This document shows, in pieces, positions 16,210 through 21,973 of a stretch of 32,864 nt of DNA. The stretch is taken from contig CAZYMI010000021.1 of assembly GCA_964648505.1 (NCBI GenBank), forward strand, positions 1 through 32,864, in the 5' to 3' direction. Positions within the stretch are counted from its first letter, which is position 1. Each line of letters starts with the position of its first letter. Origin of the DNA: CAZYMI01 sp964648505. Lineage in GTDB: Bacteria > Pseudomonadota > Alphaproteobacteria > Micavibrionales > Micavibrionaceae. The notes below the pieces were generated by a model. That model searched no databases, was not told the DNA's origin, and saw nothing but the letters and a program-made list of their open reading frames with translations. Made by a program: the position numbers and the translations under genes.

Positions 16210-16784
16210 TGCAGACTCTCACTGGCCAGCACAATACAGCCAGCACAGGGATAGAACAAAAAATCGGGATCATTATTGATCATTTAATCGCGGCACTTGC
16301 GGGAGATTCCACCTGCCCTTTAAGACGGGCTATTATTTTAACTGATATTGACCAACATCCGGAAACTACCCATTCCGAAATTATGGAACGTGTTGGCGTG
16401 CACAAATCAGCCGTCACGCGGGATGTAGAATGGTTGTACGACCATGGCTGTATTTTGCGCACAGAAAGCCAAAAAGACGGGCGCGAGGTGTGTATTCAAG
16501 TAACTGGATATTCAAAGAAAAACATAGATTTAGCCCTTAGTTATGTTCCGGGTGGCCATGAAAGCTTGAAAGATTTCCTAAATAGGTTTATGAATATATT
16601 CACTGGCCAGAAGCCGAGTCTTCTACAAGCTAAAATACTTGCCGCCATAAACGTTAAATCGGAAATGTCGCGGCAGGAAATGTTGGATAGTTTGGGCGTT
16701 CCAGCATCCACAGCGGCAAGGGCCTTAAGTATTCTGGTTGAAACAGGTTTGATTGAGAAAGACGACGATGGCCAACACATTTAA
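16209..16784 (+). CDS. Tandem winged-helix (MarR-like) regulator between gap and aldolase
   Basis: A 191-residue protein with two helix-turn-helix units. The first (residues ~38-110) reads like a MarR wHTH: TTHSEIMERVGVHKSAVTRD, then VEWLYDHGCILRTES and a wing DGREVCIQVT. The second (~138-191) has SRQEMLDSLGVPASTAARA followed by SILVETGLIEKDDDG. No ligand domain is visible. The start overlaps the gap stop by one base (TAATG), so it is translationally coupled and has no room for its own promoter. The position suggests a regulator of central carbon genes or of its own operon, but the target is unknown. It could instead act in initiation-type complexes; DNA binding is inferred from fold only. 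Confidence 0.75.
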   Translation: MQTLTGQHNTASTGIEQKIGIIIDHLIAALAGDSTCPLRRAIILTDIDQHPETTHSEIMERVGVHKSAVTRDVEWLYDHGCILRTESQKDGREVCIQVTGYSKKNIDLALSYVPGGHESLKDFLNRFMNIFTGQKPSLLQAKILAAINVKSEMSRQEMLDSLGVPASTAARALSILVETGLIEKDDDGQHI

Positions 16785-16908
16785 AATTTCAGCCGCAGGT
16801 CTTGAAGCGCTCTTGAATTTAGGTCTCACCATATCTGGGCCTAGCGGCAGCGGTGACACTGGCAGTATTTCGCAAGCTCCTTCTGCACCAGCACCAGCCC
16901 CAAAATAA
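16768..16908 (+). CDS. Possible 46-residue small protein overlapping the regulator end
   Basis: An ATG at 16768, in a different frame, overlaps the last 17 bases of the wHTH gene and runs 46 codons to TAA at 16906. The product starts MANTFKISAAGLEALLNLG, continues through a Gly/Ser-rich stretch (SGPSGSGDTGS) and ends in an Ala-Pro tail (APSAPAPAPK). This looks like a short helix plus flexible tail. No clear Shine-Dalgarno sequence was found, though coupling to the upstream gene could replace it. It fills most of the 193-base gap before the aldolase. It may be a real small protein or a chance ORF. Confidence 0.4.
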   Translation: MANTFKISAAGLEALLNLGLTISGPSGSGDTGSISQAPSAPAPAPK

Positions 16909-16977
16909 TTTTCGGCCTGTTGCCAATTTCCCTTTAAATTACTAAGGTGCATTCATTAGTTTTTATGGAGCCCTCAT

Positions 16978-17907
16978 ATGCGTTTGACCCCTGCTGTTAA
17001 AGCCATTCTTGCCAACTACGAATCCGATAACCCAGGTTCAAAGGAAAAGCTCGCGCGTATCATGATGCATGGCCGTTTAGGAGGCACCGGTAAAATGGTT
17101 ATTTTACCCGTCGATCAAGGGTTTGAACACGGGCCCGCACGTAGCTTTGCCATTAACCCCGATGCCTACGACCCGCATTTTCATTTTAGCCTTGCTGTTG
17201 AATCGGGTTGCAGTGCTTATGCTGCTCCACTTGGGCCGTTAGAGGCTGGCGCATCAACTTTTGCAGGTGAAGTTCCCCTTATTTTAAAAATGAATTCAGC
17301 AAATTCACTATCATCAGGCAATGAAGAGCCAGACCAGGCCGTTACAGCTTCAATTGATGATGCTTTGCGCTTAGGCTGCGCTGCTATTGGTTTTACGATT
17401 TATCCTGGCTCAGACCGTATGTACGACATGATGGAAGAATTTCGTGAACTTTCTGCAGAAGCGAAAGCCGCTGGCCTTGCTGTTGTATTATGGTCTTACG
17501 CGCGCGGCGGTACTCTCTCAAAGGATGGAGAAACAGGGCTCGATGTTATTTCATATGCCGCGCATATCGCAACCTTACTGGGCCCGCATATTATCAAGGT
17601 TAAATTGCCAACAGATCATCTAGAACAGCCCGAAGCCAAAAAAGCCTATGAAAAAAATAATATTGCGCGGGCAACACAAGCTGATCGCGTGCGCGATGTG
17701 ATGAAATCTTGCTTTAATGGCCGACGAATTGTTGTTTTTTCAGGCGGCGCTACGAAAGATGAAAACGGTGTTTATGATGATGCGCGTGCCATTCGTGATG
17801 GTGGTGGCCATGGATCAATTATTGGGCGCAATTCATTCCAACGCCCAAAAGCAGACGCCTTAAAAATGCTTTCAAAAATCATGGATATCTATGAGGGGAA
17901 AGCTTAA
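16978..17907 (+). CDS. fbaB: Class I fructose-bisphosphate aldolase (DhnA type)
   Basis: A 309-residue TIM-barrel aldolase of the DhnA/FbaB type, with VILPVDQGFEHGP (41-53), IGFTIYPGS (137-145), VLWSYARGG (170-178) and HIIKVKLP (204-211), which holds the Schiff-base lysine region. VVFSGGATKD and GHGSIIGRNSFQR give the phosphate-binding end. It cleaves fructose-1,6-bisphosphate to DHAP and glyceraldehyde-3-phosphate without metal, the step next to Gap in glycolysis and gluconeogenesis. GGAG 9-12 bases before ATG 16978 is a good ribosome-binding site. TTGCCA-17-TAAGGT at 16920-16948 is only a weak promoter candidate. Confidence 0.93.
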   Translation: MRLTPAVKAILANYESDNPGSKEKLARIMMHGRLGGTGKMVILPVDQGFEHGPARSFAINPDAYDPHFHFSLAVESGCSAYAAPLGPLEAGASTFAGEVPLILKMNSANSLSSGNEEPDQAVTASIDDALRLGCAAIGFTIYPGSDRMYDMMEEFRELSAEAKAAGLAVVLWSYARGGTLSKDGETGLDVISYAAHIATLLGPHIIKVKLPTDHLEQPEAKKAYEKNNIARATQADRVRDVMKSCFNGRRIVVFSGGATKDENGVYDDARAIRDGGGHGSIIGRNSFQRPKADALKMLSKIMDIYEGKA

Positions 17908-17913
17908 GCCCTG

Positions 17914-18801
17914 ATGGCTTCTTTTTCCGATAAAATCATGAATGTTGATGTGGAAGGAATTGGCGACACAGTCAAGGAATCGCAAAGTATTTTCATGGAT
18001 AAAATTCATATGTGGGGGAAGGATTTTTATAATCTTTTACCCAATTTTATGGCGGCCTTACTGCTTTTTATTGTTATAATTATTATGGCTCGCCTTGTCC
18101 GGCGCAGTATCATTTTATGGTCCAGTCGCAATAATAATCACAATTTAGGGGATGTTTTAGGCGCGTTTGTTAAATGGGGCATTATAATTTGGGGGGCTCT
18201 GATCTGCCTTACAATTATCACCCCTTCGATGAAGCCTGCCGATGTTTTATCAGCGCTCGGGATAGGGTCTATCGCGCTTGGTTTTGCATTGAAAGATATT
18301 TTGCAAAATTGGTTTGCAGGTATGCTTTTACTGCTTAAACGCCCTTTTAATATAGGGGACATGGTAACGTTAAAAGGGCATGATGGGATAATTGAAAGAA
18401 TTGAATCGCGCTCAACACTGATCAAAACTTATGATGGTCGTCGTGTAATTGTGCCTAATGCAGATGTCTATTCAAGCGTTGTCGTCGTGCATTCAGCCCA
18501 CGGAATTATTCGCGGTGAATTTGATATACAAATTGCACATAGTAACGATTTTGCAAAAGCACGAAAAATTATTAACGATATTATCGCATCTATCAGTGCA
18601 ATCGAACTGTTGCCCGCCCCTGAAATTTATATCACCGATATAACGCCAAACGCTGTCATTATACGAGTTCGCTTTTGGGTAGACCACCGTAACGTTATTT
18701 TATCGCACATGCGAAGCTCTGTTTTAGAACTTGTGAAATCGGGTTTTGAGCAGTCAGGTATTAACTTACCACAGCTACTTGACGCGAATATTGTTCGTTA
18801 A
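17914..18801 (+). CDS. MscS-family mechanosensitive ion channel
   Basis: A 295-residue membrane protein. An N-terminal amphipathic region is followed by spans at about 44-63 and 84-106. The pore helix region is DVLSALGIGSIALGFALKD (near 111-129), then ILQNWFAGMLLLLKRPFNIGD leading into the beta domain (IVPNADVYSS) and a C-terminal alpha/beta domain. Small MscS channels release solutes on hypo-osmotic shock. It starts 6 bases after the aldolase stop, so it is likely co-transcribed. It ends 15 bases from the convergent 2H phosphoesterase gene, with no evident terminator between. Confidence 0.93.
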   Translation: MASFSDKIMNVDVEGIGDTVKESQSIFMDKIHMWGKDFYNLLPNFMAALLLFIVIIIMARLVRRSIILWSSRNNNHNLGDVLGAFVKWGIIIWGALICLTIITPSMKPADVLSALGIGSIALGFALKDILQNWFAGMLLLLKRPFNIGDMVTLKGHDGIIERIESRSTLIKTYDGRRVIVPNADVYSSVVVVHSAHGIIRGEFDIQIAHSNDFAKARKIINDIIASISAIELLPAPEIYITDITPNAVIIRVRFWVDHRNVILSHMRSSVLELVKSGFEQSGINLPQLLDANIVR

Positions 18802-18816
18802 AAAGTGTGGTGTTAT

Positions 18817-19347
18817 TTAAACGATTTCATGGATGAAGACGCCCTCTTCTGTTGAAGAGCCGAGGCTCAGTCTGACAGGTATTTGCACTATGAGTGCGTC
18901 GGGCGCCTCTGCGGGCAACAACATTGGCATGGTATGAATACGCGCAAGCGTGATGTGTGGCGAATAAGTTTGAATTGGCGTAAGCGCCCGCCCGCCCGAT
19001 TGTTCAATATGTTCGAAAAGTAATTTCTGCAAATTCGACAGTGCGGAATTTGCTTGAACCTTAAGCTCTACAATGAACTTTCCAGCATTTACTAAAGTGC
19101 CTGACCTAACTTGGCATTTTTCAATTATCAAATTTTCAATGCTTACGGCAGGCGCGAATGACTTGTATATACGCACAGCCCGTTCATTACTTTCAGCATA
19201 AAATTGGCATAGGGTTACATGCGGCAAGGCTTGATGACCGAGCAGATATTTATCCTGCACGTCTTTAAAATGGCTTTGTGCTAGATCAACACAAAAGTCA
19301 TTATGTGCTTTATTGGTCAGCATATAGGCAATGTTAAAGCGTTTCAT
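18817..19347 (-). CDS. 2H phosphoesterase (LigT / 2'-5' RNA ligase-like)
   Basis: A 176-residue protein with the two HxT motifs of the 2H superfamily: LPHVTL (His43, Thr45) and SPHITLARI (His131, Thr133), about 86 residues apart. Such enzymes act on 2',3'- or 1'',2''-cyclic phosphodiesters in RNA or nucleotide metabolism; the substrate here is unknown. I chose ATG 19347 because it overlaps the epmA stop as ATGA; a GTG at 19362 would add five residues. The pairing with epmA indicates translational coupling. Confidence 0.82.
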   Translation of the reverse strand: MKRFNIAYMLTNKAHNDFCVDLAQSHFKDVQDKYLLGHQALPHVTLCQFYAESNERAVRIYKSFAPAVSIENLIIEKCQVRSGTLVNAGKFIVELKVQANSALSNLQKLLFEHIEQSGGRALTPIQTYSPHITLARIHTMPMLLPAEAPDALIVQIPVRLSLGSSTEEGVFIHEIV

Positions 19348-20378
19348 GGTTTTCCAACCCACAAGACTTGATCAATATTATTTGCGTTGGTTGCCAGCAT
19401 AGCCAAACGGTCCACACCAAGCGCAATTCCGCCCGATGGGGGCATTCCATGTTCAAGCGCTTTTAAAAAATCTTCATCAAGCGGATAGCTTTCGCTATAA
19501 ATACGCTGTTTTGTTTTCATGTCGTCAACAAAGCGTTTACGTTGTTCAGATGCGTCTGTCAGTTCGCCATAGGCATTTGCAAGCTCTACTCCGCACATAT
19601 AAAGCTCAAACCGTTCAGCGTAACGTGGATCATCTGCTTTGCGCCGCGCTAAAAAAGCAAGCGATGCAGGGTAATCAATCAGAAATGTTGGGCGCCCAAC
19701 GCCTAAAAAAGGCTCTATTTTAATTGAACAAATACGCAAAAACAGATCATCCCATTCATCGATGTCCGCTACATGAATATTGAGGCGTTTTGCGTGTGCG
19801 GCCAATGCATCGCGGTCATCTAAAACATCATCTAAATTCACACCTGCATAATTTTGGAAGGCATCTTTCACGCTTAAAATTTCAGCATCCGCAAAAGGAT
19901 CACATGTGAGTTCGCCATAATTATATTCCGTGATATCGAGCGTGCGCGCGCAGTGCTGCAACAAATCAACGCAATCATTCAAAATATCCATGTAGCCGGC
20001 ATTTGCACGGTACCATTCAATCATCGTAAATTCGGCGCTATGGAGTTTTGACCCCTCCCCATTTCGGAACACTTTGCACAGCTGGTAAATTTTAGGCAGG
20101 CCAGCCACAAGCAATTTTTTCATGGGGAATTCAGGGCTGGTGTGCAAATACACATCGCGCTCGGGCTTCAGGTCTATGCCTATCAAGATCGTTTTAAAGC
20201 CGTGTATATGGATATCCATGCAGGGGGTTATTTGTAAAATGGGGCTATCCACCTCATCAAACCCCTGCTCGTCAAAATAGCCCCGAATACCCCGAATAAG
20301 GGCCATACGTGCCCTTAAAAACGGCAATTTTTCAGCCATTTGGTCGGGTCGCCAGCTTGGAATTGCCGTCTTTATCAT
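19344..20378 (-). CDS. epmA: Elongation factor P beta-lysyltransferase EpmA (PoxA/GenX)
   Basis: A 344-residue class II aminoacyl-tRNA-synthetase-like protein lacking an anticodon domain. Motif 1 region EVDSPILQ, HTSPEFPMKKLL, the motif 2 region CKVFRNGEGSKLHSAEFTMIEWYR (positions ~102-124) and motif 3 GIALGVDRLAML (near 322-333) match EpmA. It attaches beta-lysine (or lysine) to elongation factor P, which helps ribosomes through polyproline runs. efp and epmB are not in the window. It is divergent from rpmE, with 84 bases between the two starts. Confidence 0.93.
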   Translation of the reverse strand: MIKTAIPSWRPDQMAEKLPFLRARMALIRGIRGYFDEQGFDEVDSPILQITPCMDIHIHGFKTILIGIDLKPERDVYLHTSPEFPMKKLLVAGLPKIYQLCKVFRNGEGSKLHSAEFTMIEWYRANAGYMDILNDCVDLLQHCARTLDITEYNYGELTCDPFADAEILSVKDAFQNYAGVNLDDVLDDRDALAAHAKRLNIHVADIDEWDDLFLRICSIKIEPFLGVGRPTFLIDYPASLAFLARRKADDPRYAERFELYMCGVELANAYGELTDASEQRKRFVDDMKTKQRIYSESYPLDEDFLKALEHGMPPSGGIALGVDRLAMLATNANNIDQVLWVGKP

Positions 20379-20408
20379 GCCTAACTACATATAAGGCCGC
20401 GAAAAGAC

Positions 20409-20435
20409 TTGCAAGACAGGCCCGATTCCTATAGA
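20409..20435 (+). promoter_or_regulatory. Weak candidate promoter for rpmE
   Basis: TTGCAA (20409-20414) and TATAGA (20430-20435) with a short 15-base spacer lie in the divergent epmA/rpmE gap. The predicted leader is about 20 bases and includes the CAGGAG ribosome-binding site at 20451-20456. Confidence 0.3.
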
Positions 20436-20462
20436 AAACCGCGAGAATTACAGGAGTTTAAT

Positions 20463-20720
20463 ATGAAAGCAGATATTCACCCGGACTACCACGAAATCAA
20501 TATCGTGATGACAGACGGGACAGAGTTTAAGACACGTTCAACATGGGGAAAAGCTGGGGATACAATGCGCCTTGATATCGACCCCAAGAACCACCCGGCT
20601 TGGCTGGGCGGCACTGTGCGCGTTATCGAGAAGCAACAGCTTAAAAAGTTCGAAGGCCGTTTTGGCACCTTCTTGTCTGGCAATAAATCAGAAGATTCGA
20701 AGGCTGAAGGCAAAAAATAA
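20463..20720 (+). CDS. rpmE: 50S ribosomal protein L31 (cysteine-free form)
   Basis: An 85-residue L31 beginning MKADIHPDYHEINIVMTDG, with RSTWGKAGDTMRLDIDP and KFEGRFGTFL. It has no cysteines, so it is the non-zinc form of L31, and a Lys/Glu/Ser-rich tail. The start at 20463 is chosen over an upstream in-frame start near 20409 because CAGGAG lies 6-11 bases before it and L31 proteins begin at this MK. It is a single-gene unit ending in a strong terminator 23 bases after the stop. Confidence 0.97.
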   Translation: MKADIHPDYHEINIVMTDGTEFKTRSTWGKAGDTMRLDIDPKNHPAWLGGTVRVIEKQQLKKFEGRFGTFLSGNKSEDSKAEGKK

Positions 20721-20742
20721 TCTTTTTATCGTCGATTTATTC

Positions 20743-20768
20743 AAACCCCGCTTCGTGCGGGGTTTTTT
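20743..20768 (+). terminator. Rho-independent terminator of rpmE
   Basis: A perfect 9-bp stem (AAACCCCGC with GCGGGGTTT) closes a 5-base TTCGT loop and runs into TTTTTT. It is the clearest terminator in the window and separates rpmE from the lysozyme gene. Confidence 0.93.
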
Positions 20769-20778
20769 ATATAAAATT

Positions 20779-20793
20779 TTAACTATTATTTAA
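20779..20793 (+). promoter_or_regulatory. CtrA-type box TTAA-N7-TTAA upstream of the lysozyme gene
   Basis: The sequence TTAACTATTATTTAA matches the full CtrA half-site pair of alphaproteobacteria. It lies 43 bases before the lysozyme ATG and just after the rpmE terminator, a sensible regulatory position. In AT-rich DNA a match like this can arise by chance, so function is inferred only. Confidence 0.4.
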
Positions 20794-20836
20794 GGTAGAG
20801 TGTTTTAACATATTCATATCAGTAAAAGGTGTGAAT

Positions 20837-21973
20837 ATGGCAACGGAAGCACAGATACGAAGTCAAACTAAAGTACAGACTGATGGGCAAAACAGGCTTT
20901 CATCAGAAAGCTTTGTAACGCTTCCCAGGAATGATTTTAATAGAAATGGCGGCATGGCGCCTAACGCCTTTAATTCGCGCGATTTCAGATATACCCGTGA
21001 AGAAGTGATCGCCCTGCAAACCGGTATGAAAGCGCTTGGGTACGATCTTGGTAATTATGGTCCAAACAGAGACGGCGCTGATGGCGTTGCAGGCCGTGCG
21101 TTTCATCTTGGATTAATGCGCTTTGCTTCAGAACATGGCAACCTTCGCTTTAATACCAAAGCAGATTTAGGGGCAACAATGGAAGCTGTGGTGCGTGGAA
21201 ATGCCCCTGCTGAGAATCCTGCTGCCCCTGCCAGAACAGCCGCGCCGTCTGTGCGCGTGATGCCAACAGCACAAATTGATGAGCGTGCTTTGGCTCAAGC
21301 TCGTGAACATCTTATTAGTCGCGAAGGATATCGTCGCACAGCTTATTACGATAGCGAAGGTCATCTAACGATTGGTATTGGCCACAAAGTAACACCAGCT
21401 GACAATATTCGCCCTGGTCAAACAATATCGGCTGCACGGGTTGAGCAACTTTTTAGACAAGACATGCAACGATCATTTAGCGCGGCACAGGTGCAAGCTC
21501 GTCAGGCTAATTGCTATACACCTGACATGATTTGCGCCTTAACATCAGTCAACTTTCAGCTGGGTACTGGGTGGAACAGAGACTTCAGACGCGCATGGGG
21601 CGCTTTACGCCGCGGCGATTTTAACGGCGCGATTGAAGAAATATATAATTCAGATTGGGCAACTCAAACGCGCAATCGTGTCGATGACTTCGCCCGTTCA
21701 ATTCGTGGGCACGCAACAAGCCTTGCCAGTCGTGGTCAAGAACTTTTGAACGATGGGTATGAGGCTGGTCGTGGCCTTGTCAATGGCGCTACGACTATGG
21801 GTCGCAATCTTTGGGAAGGTGGACGAAACCTTCTTGAACAGACGCCTCTGGGCCGCATTTTCGGCTCTAATGCAGAACGCGGATACAGCACACCTGACAG
21901 CCCTGCCGCTGAGCTTGCTGCAAATACGGTAAAAGTGCCCGGCTTCCGCAATGATGGTGTCTACCAACCTTAA
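20837..21973 (+). CDS. GH24 phage-type lysozyme with peptidoglycan-binding-like N-terminus
   Basis: A 378-residue protein. Residues ~50-105 (YTREEVIALQTGMKALGYD, DGVAGRAFHLGL) resemble a peptidoglycan_binding_1 helix bundle. An Ala/Pro linker (~125-145) leads to a GH24 muramidase at ~150-300 with the T4-lysozyme triad Glu-x8-Asp-x5-Thr: Glu163 in REGYR, Asp172 in YYDSEG, Thr178 in TIGIGH. The last ~80 residues are a Gly/Asn/Arg-rich tail of unknown role. No signal peptide is visible. AAGGTG lies 7-12 bases before ATG 20837, which decides against GTG 20831. No holin or phage gene is near. It converges on valS, overlapping it by 4 bases. Confidence 0.88.
   Translation: MATEAQIRSQTKVQTDGQNRLSSESFVTLPRNDFNRNGGMAPNAFNSRDFRYTREEVIALQTGMKALGYDLGNYGPNRDGADGVAGRAFHLGLMRFASEHGNLRFNTKADLGATMEAVVRGNAPAENPAAPARTAAPSVRVMPTAQIDERALAQAREHLISREGYRRTAYYDSEGHLTIGIGHKVTPADNIRPGQTISAARVEQLFRQDMQRSFSAAQVQARQANCYTPDMICALTSVNFQLGTGWNRDFRRAWGALRRGDFNGAIEEIYNSDWATQTRNRVDDFARSIRGHATSLASRGQELLNDGYEAGRGLVNGATTMGRNLWEGGRNLLEQTPLGRIFGSNAERGYSTPDSPAAELAANTVKVPGFRNDGVYQP

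Noticed and set aside
20409..20462. 18-codon N-terminal extension of L31
   Set aside because: The CAGGAG ribosome-binding site and the universal L31 start place translation at ATG 20463.
20463..20720. Cysteine-free L31 as an unusual zinc-saving paralogue
   Set aside because: Cysteine-free L31 is common in alphaproteobacteria, and no second copy is visible, so this is ordinary.
20837..21973. Prophage remnant
   Set aside because: Only a lysozyme is present; there is no integrase, holin, terminase or structural gene, and its neighbours are housekeeping genes.
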